The notes beneath the pieces were generated by a model, which saw only the letters and a program-made list of their open reading frames with translations, searched no databases and was not told the DNA's origin. A stretch of DNA of 64,000 bases from Microplitis mediator (lineage: Eukaryota; Arthropoda; Insecta; Hymenoptera; Braconidae), in assembly GCF_029852145.1 (NCBI RefSeq), contig NC_079974.1:10305207-10369206 (forward strand). The letters are read 5' to 3'. Below are positions 33,430 to 44,665 of this stretch, piece after piece. Each line of letters begins with the position of its first letter. The stretch's first letter is position 1. Made by a program: the position numbers and the translations under genes.

Positions 33430-34560
33430 ATTTTTTCAGTTTAAAATATGTTCACTCGGGTATCAATAACAACTTTGTGAATTTATCAATCAGTGATATG
33501 AAATTTATTGAAACTCCAAGATTTTAAAAATAACAAAATTTGTTCTTAATTTAAGTAAATTTTCGTGTTGGGGAAATAAAACGAAAATCGTGTTTTGGAC
33601 AAACATTGTCTTGTAAAAGTCACTGAGCCACACTTGTTTTTAAAATACCGATACACTGTATTCATTTCAATAACGAATTTGTGAATTTACCAAACAGTGT
33701 TACGAAACTTATTTAAACTCCAAATTTACTAAAAATAACAACATTTGATCTTAATTTAAAACAACTTTTGTTTTGTGAAAATAAAACGAAAATCGTAATT
33801 TTAATAAACGTTGTCTTGTAAAAGTCACTGAGCCACAGTGGTTATTAGAATAACGATACACTGTCTTCATTTCAATAACGAAATTGTGAATTCACCAAAC
33901 AGCGTTACGAAACTTATTTAAACTCCAAGTTTTTAAAAATAACAACATTTGATCTTAATTTAAAACAACTTTCGTCTTGTGGAAATAAAACGAAAATCGT
34001 AATTTTAATAAACGTTGTCTTGTAAAAGTCACTGAGCCACAGTGGTTATTAGAATAACGATACACTGTCTTCATTTCAATAACGAAATTGTGAATTCACC
34101 AAACAGCGTTACGAAACTTATTTAAACTCCGAGTTTTCAAAAATAACAACATTTGTTTCTAATTTAAAAAAACTTTCGTCTTGTGGAAATAAAACGAAAA
34201 TCGTAATTTTAATAAACGTTGTCTTTTAAAAGTCACTAAGACACAGTGGTTTTTAGAATAACGATACACTGTGTTCATTTCAATAACAAATTTATGAATT
34301 TAGCAAACAGTGTTACGAAATTTATTTAAACTCCAAGTTTTTAAAAATAACAACATTTGTTCTTAATTTAAAAAAACTTTCGTCTTGTGGAAATAAAACG
34401 AAAATCGTAATTTTAATAAACGTTGTCTTGTAAAAGTCACTAAGCCACAGTGATTTTCAGAATAACGATACACTATATTAATTCCAATAAAAATTTTGTG
34501 AATTTAGCAAACATTGTCATGGAATTTATTTGAAATACGAGATTCCACAAATACAAACTT
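33430..34560 (+). repeat. tandem repeat of about 205 bp, 5.5 copies
   Basis: Equivalent points (the G of CACTGAGCCACA or its variant) fall at 33625, 33830, 34034, 34240 and 34444, a period of 204-206 bp. The unit contains TTCATTTCAATAACGAA, TTGTGAATT, ACGAAACTTATTTAAACTCC, AATAACAACATTTG, GAAATAAAACGAAAATCGT and AATAAACGTTGTCTTGTAAAAG. Inner copies are almost identical and outer copies are diverged, as in an array growing by unequal exchange. The flanks (33190-33320 and 34640-34740) are rich in TATACAATTGTATA-like palindromes. Confidence 0.85.
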
Positions 34561-34904
34561 GAATTTTTGATTTGAATATACTTATGTCTGATTGAAATGG
34601 GAAAATTATTTTCAATTTTCTCATACGTTGACTTATTAATTGAAATCGTATACAAAATAGTAAAATTTTTATACATATTGTAAAAGTACAATACTATATT
34701 GTAATAATAATATACAAAAATTGTATTTTTTCTACTACATCGAATTCCAGATTTTTAGATAGGATTGTATAGTAAAAATATATGAAAATTACGATTTTTT
34801 TTTACAGTGTACGAAAATAGAGTTTGAAAGTTTTCAAAAAAATTTTGTGTAATTTAATGAAAATTTTTTTGTAGCACCTACCAATGAACAAATGTTTTCT
34901 TATC

Positions 34905-35185
34905 ATTCATGCGATATAAGTGTTATCTTAGCGCACGCTCTTTTGTTTGTCAAATAGCTGTTTGCCCATTCAACTGTTTCCACGACATTTGTGTGCGTTA
35001 TACGATTATCTGCGTGCGATAAGTAAATTTGAGTTTACTTGTCGAACGTAAATTTACTTCTAGTCGCATGCAGGTTATCGTATAACCCACAAAAATGTCG
35101 CGGGAACAATCGAATCAGCAAACAGCTACTTGGGGAACAAAACAGCGAGCACTAAAATAGTACTCATATCGCATTAATAATAAAA
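34905..35185. mobile_element. hairpin element of about 280 bp
   Basis: The left arm (GCGATATAAGTGTTATCTTA, GCTGTTTGCCCATTC, CGACATTTGTGTG, TTATACGATTATCTGC) is inverted in the right arm (GCAGGTTATCGTATAAC, CACAAAAATGTCGCG, CAGCAAACAGCTAC, ACTCATATCGCATTAAT). The centre is near 35040 at a GTAAATTTGAGTTTAC stem. The arms are about 80 percent matched. It is non-coding and richer in GC than its flanks. Confidence 0.7.
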
Positions 35186-35706
35186 AAAGTAGGTTCAATT
35201 CATGCGGTGTTGCCGGTTATCCATACGAGCAAATTTGCTCTCGTGGGCAATCGACAACTTACTGCACTAGTTGTACAATATACTATTAAAAATTCAATTA
35301 ATATAAACGTATGTGTAAAAGTCAATTACAATCGTGTTTCCGGCAGTATATAATGGTCAATTCAATTAATTGATTTTGATTTACTTAATAAATTACACAA
35401 AAAAAAAATCATTTTACAAATATTCCATTTTTACATACATCAGAATTTCTACTTCGTTTATATGGGAATAATTGCCATGTTGAAATAAGAAATTTTCACA
35501 TGTTGACATTGAGGGATTTTTTACGTCATTTAAGGAATTCCAGCAATGTTAACACAGGAATTTTTTCAATTTTTACATAGAAATTTTTTTTATGTTAACA
35601 TCGGAATTGTTTCTATATTGCATAGTTATTTTTCTAACGTTGGTATAGAAAAATTTACATTGTCAATATAGAAATAATTTGTATGTAACAAAGCAAATTT
35701 TACTAT

Positions 35707-37190
35707 CCCGGGAAAAAATCACCATGTATGATCATGCAGGATTCATGCATGATTCGTGCCTAACCGTGCATGATTCATGCATAATTTATGCTTGATCCTG
35801 CATGACTCCTTCATGGCCAGGCATGACTCATTCGTGATCAAGCATAATCATGCATGACTCATTCTAGATCATGCTTGCGCATGCATTAAGTTTGAAATAA
35901 TTGTATCCAGAGTTGTAATCTCTCGGGAAGGTCATGGTTGAACATGCTCTGTCATCCATGATCATGCTCGGCGCAGACATGATCGCACAAGGCTATGCAT
36001 GGTCAACCTAAATCTTTCACGGTTATATGCAAATAATGAGAAATATTTATGAATATTCAGGCTTGATCATACATGACTTGGCATACTCGATCATATTCAT
36101 AAATAAAAGTTAGTCATTAATAGAAACTGTTAGATTAATTATAATTATTGTTTCCTTTTTATTTTATTATTTATTTAATTTAGATTAATTGGCCGGGAAA
36201 AAATCAGCATGCATGATCCAGCATAATCATGCATGATTCAGGCAAGACTAAGCATGTTCAAGAATGGACCTATGCATGAATCATGCACGGTCAAACATTA
36301 CAAATAATTTAATCAATATTTATGATTAAAAACTCCGATTGAACCGATTGAATACGATTAAAATCCGATCGAAGTTCAATCAGATTTGATTGAGGTTTTT
36401 AATTAGGGATAACCATACATTTTTTATGAAAAACTTCAAATAATTAAACATTTATTTTTATTTTGACGATAGTAGTTGAAATTATCATTTTTTAAATCGA
36501 TAATGAAAATATATTTAATTTATAATTTTTGGTTCAATTAATAACTAAAACCAATCTTTTTTTCGAATTACTTAAAGAATTGAATTAAGAAATTCTTTTC
36601 AAATTGATAATGAAACTCATTATAATTGCGTTTTTTAAAATTAATAATTAAGGTTAATGTAATTGTTAAATTTGCTTGTAATTAATAACTACAATTCTTT
36701 TCATTCATTATTCAAAAAAGATTTAATAACCAAATCAAGATTGAGTTTAAATAATATTTTATTTTTTACAACCCTAAGATTTCAAAAGATGTTAAAAATC
36801 GTCGTAAACTGAATAAGAGAGGTCAGCCTAGTGGACAGCGGACGTACTTCCTAATATGACGGTCGTGGGTTCGAGACCCATTGCGGGAAAAATTTCAAAA
36901 GTACTTTTCAACCAGTAAAAATTAACTACTAAATAATACTAATGAAATAAGTTAATTTAAAATTGACTCATCATTATTTGTATTTTTTTTTCTTAATAAT
37001 TTGAGGGGTTGTGCTTGCTCAGGCCTGATCATACCTGAATATTGGCCAGCCATGAGCATACGTGATCATGCATGAAAAAGCACAATCATGCCTGACCAAG
37101 CATGAGCGTACATACTTATGGTTGGTCAATATTCAGGCATGATCACGCGTTGACCTCATGCATGATCAGGCCTGATGATTTTTTCCCGGG
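35707..37190. mobile_element. element with CCCGGGAAAAAATCA termini and CATGATC repeat arrays
   Basis: The left terminus is CCCGGGAAAAAATCACCATG and the right terminus is the inverse GATGATTTTTTCCCGGG. The outer 250-300 bp at each end are dense with CATGCATGATC, GCATGATCA and CATGACT words, many self-complementary. A further CCGGGAAAAAATCAGCATGC end at 36193 suggests a second, nested copy. The middle (36310-36780) is AT-rich with a small hairpin, followed by a tRNA-like stretch at 36817-36890. The flanks are CTAT/TATG, a possible TAT duplication. There is no transposase frame, so it is non-autonomous. Confidence 0.72.
36817..36890 (+). repeat. tRNA-like sequence, probably a SINE head or tRNA pseudogene
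   Basis: An A-box-like GGTCAGCCTAGTGGACAGC is followed 40 bp later by a perfect B-box stem-loop, TGGGTTCGAGACCCA. The acceptor ends do not pair convincingly and no clean anticodon arm is seen, so it is not a functional tRNA. It lies inside the CCCGGG element. An AT-rich tail follows. Confidence 0.45.
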
Positions 37191-37446
37191 TATGTGACAT
37201 AGCTACAATTCACCTGAAGACATAGTAAAATTTACAACGCCAACAAAGGAATTTCCCCCAAGCAAAATTGGAAAAATTCCCTTTTTTTGCTCTTCGTGTG
37301 TTAATCATATTCAATTTATGACGAGTAACAAGAATTGATATATCATAAGAGATCATTTTTTTCAATAATGTTGCCCTGTGTCATGACATTTACTTACTCT
37401 TTTATATTAGTATCACTCACGTGGATTGGTGGAGGTTATAGTACAA

Positions 37447-39359
37447 CCCTGTGGAAAAGGTCTTATAAAATCTCATAAAAAAAATTGGCTATGAGAAAAC
37501 GATCAGTATTTATCCGCGAAAAATCTCAAAAATTCTGATACAATTATTTTCTCATAGATGGTGCATCAAAAAAAATTTTTTCTTAAAATTCTCATATAAA
37601 TTATCAAAATCTATAAGAAACAGAAGCTGTAATATAATGATTATAAGTATTTATAAGTTTTCGAAAAATGTAAAGTTTACAATTGAGTAGATTTTGGAAA
37701 TGAATAAAATTGTATGAGACGATTTCTGAAGTAATCATACAAGATTTGATACTGATTAATCAATGTGAGTACAGTAATTTTCCATATAGTAACGAAAAAA
37801 TTTATGAGATTGATTAAGTTATAGTTTCTTTAGTATTGATTAAGTTTTATATGCTAAATTATTGAATTTTTTAGCATGAATTCAAAAAGTTTTTATTATG
37901 TATACTCGAGAATATTTGTATGAGTATTTACGCGGAAAATCCTTAGCAATCTATTCACGAAAAATCTATGAAATTGAGTCAATTTATTTATTCATCAAAA
38001 ATTACTCAAGTAAACATTAATATTAAATATTAAAGTCATGATGTATTACGGGATATACCATAGTACAACCCAAACAGGTACTTGTTGCTCTGTCAAATGA
38101 CAGAGGAGTACTCGAACAAAATCGTATTGAAATTTGGAATATAACACTTCTGAAATAAATGTCTTACCAGGGACACTACAAATCGTAGGCGCGATCTCGT
38201 GGCGAGCACCGAACTACTCCCGCTGCTGCTGCCTAGCACCGGTGACTTTCCCCTTCTCCATATCGATCTTTTCTCCCGAGAAATTTTTTCTCTTGGCTTA
38301 AGCAACTTTTGTTATTTTGGTCGGAGAATACAAAAATACTTGCGTGAAAAGAATAGCACTTGTTCCGAGAAATTTTATTCTATTTAACTAAAAAAATGCA
38401 ATATTGCTACAAAAAAATAATGTATCTTGCACAAAAAAAAAAAAAAATTGGGGCAAGATACATTACTGAGTTTGTAAAAAATCACATAAAAACTTATATT
38501 TTCACTCATCTCCGAACAGTTAAAATATTCAAAGTACAAAAAAAAGTGATAATATTAGTATTTTTGGTGTAAATTCTTATAAAAAAAAATGAAGTTAAGC
38601 AATTATTTTTGAATGAATCTAATAAAATTAATATTTTATGTGAATGAAAATTATTTATAAAATCTCATAAGTACTCCATAATATTTTATAAGTAATAGCC
38701 TTCTAACTAAAACTTACAAAAACTCATAAATCACATAGATTTTAAATTAAAATTAAATCTTTTAAGTTTTTACAAGTTAATTCGATTATAGATTTTCTTA
38801 CTAATTATCATAAAATTTTTATGAGAAAAAGGTCTGCATTTGTCCATGTGATTCCTGATTCAGTCTCATAAAATTTCGAAGAAATACATGTTAAATATTT
38901 TCTCATAAAATATGACAAATATTTTATGATATCCAATAAGATATTATCTCCTAGGATAACTCTTATTAAAACTTACAATTTCTGAAAATTTCGTATAAAA
39001 GAACAATCCTATTGAGATTTTGTAAGTATTATAACATCGGAATTCGCCTGATCAATTCTTATTGAAAATACATTAGAATAAACTGTAACAATCTTATAGA
39101 AGTGAAAGTACTTATTCAATCTCATAATCGTTGGCGGAATTCGAGTCACAAAATCTCATAAATTAAAAAATCTTACTCATTCTTTTAAAAATCTAGTACG
39201 GAAATCATGATAGGAAAACATCAAAAGCTTTGACTCAAAGATTCTCATAAAAATTCATTTGAGAATTTTTTTAAATTTCATAGATATTTTCGAAGCTCAT
39301 AGATTCTAATAAAAAGTATTCAATATCTTATCAGAATTTATGAGAGCTTTTCCACAGGG
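37447..39359. mobile_element. element with CCCTGTGGAAAAG termini and CTCATAAA arrays
   Basis: It starts CCCTGTGGAAAAGGTCTTAT and ends TGAGAGCTTTTCCACAGGG, inverse over 13 bases. Both sides carry many AATCTCATAAA, TTTATGAGA, TCTCATAGA and ACTTACAA words, in both orientations. The flanks are CAA and AAT, a possible two-base AA duplication. A GC-richer block at 38050-38390 (GCGCGATCTCGTGGCG, GCTGCTGCTGCC) interrupts the pattern and may be a separate insertion. The frames at 38093-38572 are not supported as genes. Confidence 0.7.
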
Positions 39360-39490
39360 AATAGAGTTATCAGTACTAGCATTTGTATTATTGCGGGTGC
39401 CATCGATTTGTCCTAAAAGCTAGTCACTCTCGGTCTTAAAAAATATCAGACACTTATTGTTCTTTATAGAGTTATAAACTGTGTAATTTT

Positions 39491-40121
39491 GAAAAAAGGC
39501 CATTCGACATCCGAAATGGAAGTAGATTTCTTACGATAATTGTTTCACTTTTAATAAGTATATGTAATTTAATAATCACCCATCAAAAATTTTCAAAGAT
39601 ATAAACAATGGCATTATCACCATAACACATAAGTCAATTATGTGACTTTGAACCCTTATTAAAAGTCGAACAATTATCGTAAAACAAAAAATAAAAAAAG
39701 AAAAATATAGCTTATTCTATCGGCTATCAAGTTCTTTTTACATGGTAAGGATAGATATACCCGTTAAAAAGTTATTTACGAAAAAAACCAAAAAAGTAGA
39801 ATTTTTCGTTTTTTTTTTTTGGAATTTCAAATGTTCACCATTTCTAAACTAGTTGACTGATTTTGCTCATCTTCGAACGTAACCAAGCTGATCGTTCATA
39901 GAACAAGTGTACCAAGTTTCATTAAGATCCGTTAAAAATTGTGGCCGCTATCGTCGCAACATGGCGCGTTATATTACATATATACATACATATATAAACT
40001 TTTGAACCAATGGTATTTTTGGAACCTACTCGATGAATTATGATAGATTATGGCAAAATTCTTTGAAAATTTCACCATGAGGACAAATGCAAAAGATAGA
40101 TTTCTATTAAATCTACTAAAA
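39491..40121 (+). mobile_element. 630-bp dispersed repeat, copy 1
   Basis: It is nearly identical to 46599-47227 from GAAAAAAGGCCATTCG to AAATCTACTAAAA, with only a handful of substitutions. It contains ATAAACAATGGCATTATCAC, GCTCATCTTCGAACGTAACC, TTCATTAAGATCCGTTAAAA and GGCCGCTATCGTCGCAACAT, then a TATATACATACATATATA tract. The last 150 bp is shared with weaker relatives at 40855-40970, 60290-60420 and 61770-61935. No coding frame. Confidence 0.8.
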
Positions 40122-40428
40122 CGGACGAGTTTAGTTCGAATGGTGGTTCAAGATAGGTTTATATTCACTCATTTGAATTTAGACACGGTTGGAATCTAGT
40201 GCATATGACTGGTGATACGGTGCAACAATAACACTGACCACTTAAATGTCCCACCAACTTAAAACCACCTCCCTTTGTAACCAGTATGTTATGCTACCAT
40301 ATCATAATAATGTCTTACATACATAGTGTTACATAAATTCAGATCTGTTTTAATAAATAGCCAGTTATTTATAATTAAAAAAAGATTTCAATACAGTATC
40401 ATAATTTAACGCATCTTTATAATGTCAC

Positions 40429-40625
40429 CCCGGGTATAAAAAATTATATATAATTATATACAATTACATAAAATTTCTTACAATTATATATAATTTATAC
40501 ATGATTATATAGAAAAAACCATTATATATATTTATATCTAATTGTATATAATTACATTGAGTTATTTCTATACATAATTCTATATAGTCATATATAGTTA
40601 TGTATAATTTTTTTTTTCTCGGTAC
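40429..40625. mobile_element. TA-rich MITE-like element with CCCGGGTATAAAAAATTATA start
   Basis: A 200-bp block consists almost wholly of ATTATATATAATTATATA-type words. It begins CCCGGGTATAAAAAATTATA and ends ATAATTTTTTTTTTCTCGG, roughly inverse. A similar block starts at 60755 (CCCGGAACAAAAATTACATA). The frame at 40464-40724 is a chance reading. Confidence 0.45.
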
Positions 40626-40854
40626 GTTCAGTATGAGCGATTCATAGCTTATATCAATGCAAATTTGGTCTAGTCTTATTAGAATGCACAATAATTTAAT
40701 TCCAATGATTGGATGTTGCCACAAATTTTGTTGCAGTGCATTTTGAGATCGTACATATTCATACCTATACTGATTTAGTTAGCAGCGCTGCAATTATAGT
40801 CCGAGTATACTTTATATCAAATTAAATCATCAGTATTGACCGTTGTAGTGAAAC

Positions 40855-40980
40855 TTCGTTAATAATAATGAGAATTTCGATAAAAAGGTATGTTAAGTTT
40901 CATTCAAATCCGTTTTGAATGGTAGACGCTATCGTGTCCACAAGCCGCGTTATATCCAATATTCATATATGTATATATAT
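40855..40980 (+). mobile_element. 3'-end fragment of the CGCTATCGT repeat family
   Basis: It contains GTTAAGTTTCATTCAAATCC, GACGCTATCGTGTCCACAAG and CCGCGTTATAT, then a TATATATATA tract, matching the distal part of the repeat at 39491-40121. Such families ending in a fixed tail and a TA tract are often 3' ends of non-LTR elements, but no coding part is attached. Confidence 0.45.
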
Positions 40981-40981
40981 A

Positions 40982-41986
40982 TTAGGGTGGTCCTCATGAA
41001 GATCACTTGTGAATTTTGATCGTTACGCCCTCTCAAACTTTTCCAAATAATCAATAAAACATTCTTCATTCAAAAAATTTTTTTTTGACAGACACTTGAA
41101 ATCTACGACATTTAGCACCAATAGCCGGCAGCTAGAAATATTAGATAAGATACAGCTGGTAAAAAAGATACCTAATCGTTCTAATAGTGACGTCATCATT
41201 GGATCAAAAAATATTTTTTGGTTACATGTGCGATAGCAAACGACCAAACAATATCGAAGTAACTTAACGAGCCATCTTGTGACAAAATTTATCATCATTT
41301 TAATTCGTCCACTTACCGACTTCTCTCTAATTTTCAACAAATACTCAAAACTATCTTACCAAATAAATAAATGCGGATTTATAATCTGCCATTTATAGGC
41401 ACTAAATGTAGTAAATTTCAAATATCTGTCACAAAAACTAATGTATTTATCTAGTACAATCGAGTCTAAGACGCTCGCCTTCGGCTCGGGCACCAATCTT
41501 CACACTCGCGTCTTAAACACGATCACACTCGATAAGTAAACTACTATTATGCAGCTATTTTCTTACTTCTAGACTCGAAAAAATTTCGTTTTTTATTTTT
41601 TGCTTTTTGTCGACAATTAAAGAAACATTTGATCATTTCTGTTATTTATATGGGTTTTATTCATAATTTTGGAGACCAGTCATTGAATTAAATCAATTTA
41701 CTAATTGAGATTAAAGGCTTTTTATATTAGATTAATTTATTTTCAAATTTTACAGAATTAGAACATAATTTTTTATGAATAATTTCATCTCTTTATGGAA
41801 AAAGTTTAGCTGTTCTGAAGCGTTAAGGAATTATTTTCTATGATTATTAATCATTACAATAATTCCTCAATGCTTTGAACGTTGTATTTCTTCGATTTTT
41901 TAATCAGTGTAAATAATTGTTTATTTTTTTATATCGTGACTTTATTTAATAATAGTGTTCTCAGCACTGTTTTGTTACATTTATAG
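40982..41986. other. fold-back left terminus and unassigned sequence before the PDZ exon
   Basis: At 40982 a TTAGGGTGGTCCTCATGAAG terminus follows a TATATATA tract, exactly as in FB1, FB4 and FB5. I found no matching right terminus, so it is a solitary end. The minus-strand frame at 41023-41340 (105 codons) has no motif I recognise and starts next to this terminus. From 41350 to 41986 the sequence is AT-rich intron leading to the acceptor TTATAG. Confidence 0.4.
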
Positions 41987-42052
41987 GGAGCAGGTCAAGA
42001 TCGATTGGGCATATATATCAAAAGCGTAGTTTCAGCTGGAGCTGCAGAGATT
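41987..42052 (+). CDS. cno: afadin/Canoe exon: PDZ domain, first recognised part
   Basis: There are 22 codons between the acceptor TTATAG and donor GTAAGT, reading GAGQDRLGIYIKSVVSAGAA plus EI. This is the second-strand region of the afadin/Canoe PDZ domain, which binds C-terminal tails of junction proteins such as nectins and Echinoid. Canoe links adherens junctions to actin downstream of Rap1. The exon carrying the carboxylate-binding loop just before it is not found between 30898 and 41986, so the gene continues upstream in a part I cannot see. The next exon is only 88 bp downstream. Confidence 0.88.
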
Positions 42053-42140
42053 GTAAGTTATTAACAACAGTCGAGTTTTCTAATTATTTAATACAATGAA
42101 ACTTCCAAGCATTGATTTTTATATACTTTCATTCTGCTAG

Positions 42141-42214
42141 GATGGGCGGTTAACAGCTGGTGACCAGTTACTTAAAGTTGATGGGCAAAGTTTAGTCGGA
42201 ATCACTCAAGAAAA
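42141..42214 (+). CDS. cno: afadin/Canoe exon: PDZ domain, middle
   Basis: The exon encodes DGRLTAGDQLLKVDGQSLVG then ITQEK, with the last codon split. This is the strongly conserved G-D-x-L-L-x-V-D-G-x-S-L PDZ core. The acceptor is TGCTAG and the donor GTAAGT. It ends two bases into a Lys codon that is completed by the next exon at 45647, so the phase fits. The downstream intron of 3.4 kb contains several repeats. Confidence 0.92.
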
Positions 42215-42246
42215 GTAAGTATGATTTCCAAAATTATTGCATCCTT

Positions 42247-42303
42247 AAAAATCTGGAAATCAGTTGAACCTGTGGGCCAACCACAAAACTTCATGTTGTT
42301 TTC
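42247..42303 (+). mobile_element. ACTTCCCGC-family remnant
   Basis: A degenerate start motif (AATCAGTTGAACCTGTGGGC, then CAACCACAAAACTTCATG) lies just after the PDZ exon donor. It is a short decayed copy of the family at 16591-17790. The following 42304-43620 is richer in GC than most of the window (for example AGGCTCTAGGCCTAGGCG near 42945). It may be a decayed retrotransposon, but no coding motif or LTR pair could be recognised. Confidence 0.45.
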
Positions 42304-43623
42304 TTTTTATTATTTACACTTCGCTCACCGATCACTTCCCTTATCTCCTCTAGATTCCAACGGGCGCTAGCCGACTTTTATTTTCTCGATATCGGCAACC
42401 GATCTAACCGTAACCGTAATCTTAAATCCTAAATCTATATTTTTTGGAGATGAACGAAATGAACGGTGATAGCGACACGTCCCGGTGCGCTCAGTATGTT
42501 AGATTATGAAGAGACGGTCGAGGTAAGTCTAGATTGAAAGAAGCTTCGTACACCATAAAATGAAGTAAAATGAAGAATCGATAACCAAACTTCAATTAAA
42601 TTATCGGACATGACTCAGAGGACTTATTAGTCTGCTATTATATACTAAACACCCGATAAAAGAATAAATACCTTATTATGACAGAAGAGATGCCACTCAG
42701 ATGACACGTTACTTATTAATAAAGTAACACAGGAATAGTAATAAAAGTCGTGGTAAAAATACCTCTAAATAATATTAAACTATTATAGTACAGTGTTAAA
42801 TTTGGCTTCCTCGAGTATCGAAAACGAGATCTTCCATCCGTAGACCTGTTACCGTAACTTATGCTGTGCCAAACTCAATCTCAGGGGGCGACAGCATCTC
42901 TGTCGTTCCTCCGCAGTCACCACGTCACCCAAAGAACTAGGCTCTAGGCCTAGGCGTCATCACTAGTAGGGAAGCTCGTTACCTTGGCCACTATCCACGA
43001 CTCAGCTAGATCTTCCATATGAGACTACTCTTACTCATATATACCACTCAAACATAATCCGAAGCTAATAAACTCGTAAGCATATATCACATCCGTATCG
43101 GAAACTTCATATTAGCCACAACTATACTCAACCAAACCCATGCATTCTCGATATCGAACTCCAGACACACTATACATACCGGTACTCACACGTACCACAT
43201 ACGCATCACTTACGCCACACTAACTCATTATCTCTACTCTCTCATAGTTACTCTCAGTACCTAGAATCTATTAACGATATTGGACTCTTTCCTCAAGTCC
43301 TCGGTATAATTTCAATCGTTGCAAAATGTATCGTTACAAGCTATATTTAACTATGAAAAAAGTTTATTTTCCCGTATATGCCGAGATACGATTCGTTCTT
43401 CCTCGGTAGTTTTTTCGAAAGCAGAATCGAGTTATTTTCGAGCTATTAATCACAAACATATAAATATTAAAAGAAGAAGAACTTTCCTTTTTATTGTACT
43501 TCTACGATATGAATTAATCAATACTACAAGTAAGAATCATGAGTTTAAACTGCATTTCATATATTTTCTTTTCAAACAGTAAAATTTTCTTAAAGTTGAC
43601 GATATGTACGTTATAGCAATATA

Positions 43624-44262
43624 AAAAATCTGAAAACTGGCTAACCCCGCAGGCCAGCCCAGAAACTTCCTGTTCTTTAAGCTTGAAAACACTTTTGTCA
43701 AAATACCTATTCGAACTCGACGAGTTCTGATATATTTTAATATATTCGTATTTTTGAGCTCTTCGAGCTTCAACAAGCAGTTTTCCAAATTTTGTTCACG
43801 ATTTATAAATGAAATCAATGAATTCGGGCAAAAATCAACGAATACGGTTTAAATAGAAAGTTCAATGAGTTTTGGATCAGATCAGAGCGTTAATATATAG
43901 AATATACGAGAAAAGTGTAAAAAACAGTGATTTTTCTTATATTTTCTGGATAATATTACTTTAATTAACGAAGCGATTTCAATAAAATTTGAAGTGATCG
44001 AAAGAGTCGAAGAAATGGTAGATTTCATTCAATTATAGGTATATTTGATAAATTATATATTGAATTATCCAGGAAAAATGAGGACAATTGTGACTTGTTG
44101 AATATTTTATCGCAGACATCTTCTAAACTAATAGACCGATCTCTATGTATGAGGTAGCATTCGACGCAGTTTTTCAGTCTCTAACGCTGAATAATTTTCG
44201 GACATAATCAATTAAAGGTTTTTGATTTTATTCGATGAAAACACGTTTTTGAAATTTTTAAC
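43624..44262 (+). mobile_element. ACTTCCCGC-family copy, diverged
   Basis: The copy begins ACTGGCTAACCCCGCAGGCC, with CAGCCCAGAAACTTCCTG, and continues with the family's modules (GAGTTTTGGATCAGATCAGA, GCATTCGACGCAGTTTTTCA). It ends head to head with an inverted copy whose 3' end starts at 44262. Confidence 0.55.
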
Positions 44263-44482
44263 TTCCCGCTAAAAAAATTGTAAATTTTTGAAAATTCGGG
44301 AAGTTATTGTTTTCACCCTGATTTCTGAAAATCGAATTTTCATCAGATGTCAACGTTTTGAGGTCCTAGGAAGCTATTCTGACTATTTTCAGGATAATGT
44401 CCGATTATCTGTATGTATGTATGTATGTATGTATGTATGTATGTATGTATGTATGTATGTATGTATGTGTGTGTGTGTATGT

Positions 44483-44571
<89 letters not shown>

Positions 44572-44665
44572 GTTGTAAACTCTGCATATCTATTTAATGA
44601 ATCGACCGATTGAGATGGTTGAGGTGGCAATCAAAAGAGTTTTTTAGCCGTCAACTTTCCTGACA
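44262..44665 (-). mobile_element. ACTTCCCGC-family 3' end, inverted, with (GT)n
   Basis: Read on the minus strand it ends with the family's terminal blocks: GACGTTTTGAGG's complement, CTTCCTAGGACCTC, CATCTGATGAAAATTCGA and GCGGGAAGTT. On the plus strand it opens AACTTCCCGCTAAAAAAATT. Its microsatellite is (TATG)n followed by (TG)n at 44411-44570. The Tyr-Val-Cys-Met and Thr-His repeat frames across it are artefacts. From 44670 to 45640 I see GC-richer sequence near 44700-44940 (GGCCTCCGGTCGGCGGAGG), with no gene recognised. Confidence 0.65.

Larger units (their letters stand above)
35393..37302. mobile_element. possible older element interrupted by the CCCGGG element
   Basis: The left part (35393-35706) starts TTACACAAAAAAAAAATCAT and contains repeated TTTTTACATA, GGAATTTTTTCAATT and ACATTGTCAATATAGAAAT words. 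The right part (37191-37302) contains TAAAATTTACAACG and GGAAAAATTCCC and ends TTTGCTCTTCGTGTGTTAAT. The outer ends are roughly inverse (ACACAAA against TTCGTGTGT). The middle is the element at 35707-37190. This is inference from word content. Confidence 0.35.

Noticed and set aside
33430..34560. 205-bp array considered as a CRISPR-like or coding repeat
   Set aside because: The repeats are contiguous with no spacers, there is no continuous frame, and the genome is eukaryotic.
41023..41340. 105-codon minus-strand frame
   Set aside because: No recognisable domain, adjacent to a fold-back terminus, and no splice or promoter signal. It could be an unrecognised fragment but is not supported.
42420..43320. 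GC-richer stretch considered as an LTR or another exon
   Set aside because: No LTR pair, primer-binding site, long frame or conserved protein motif could be seen.
44288..44630. Open frames of Cys-Val, Tyr-Met and Thr-His repeats (also 47625-47879)
   Set aside because: They are translations of (TG)n and (TATG)n tracts within inverted ACTTCCCGC-family ends, open in several frames at once.
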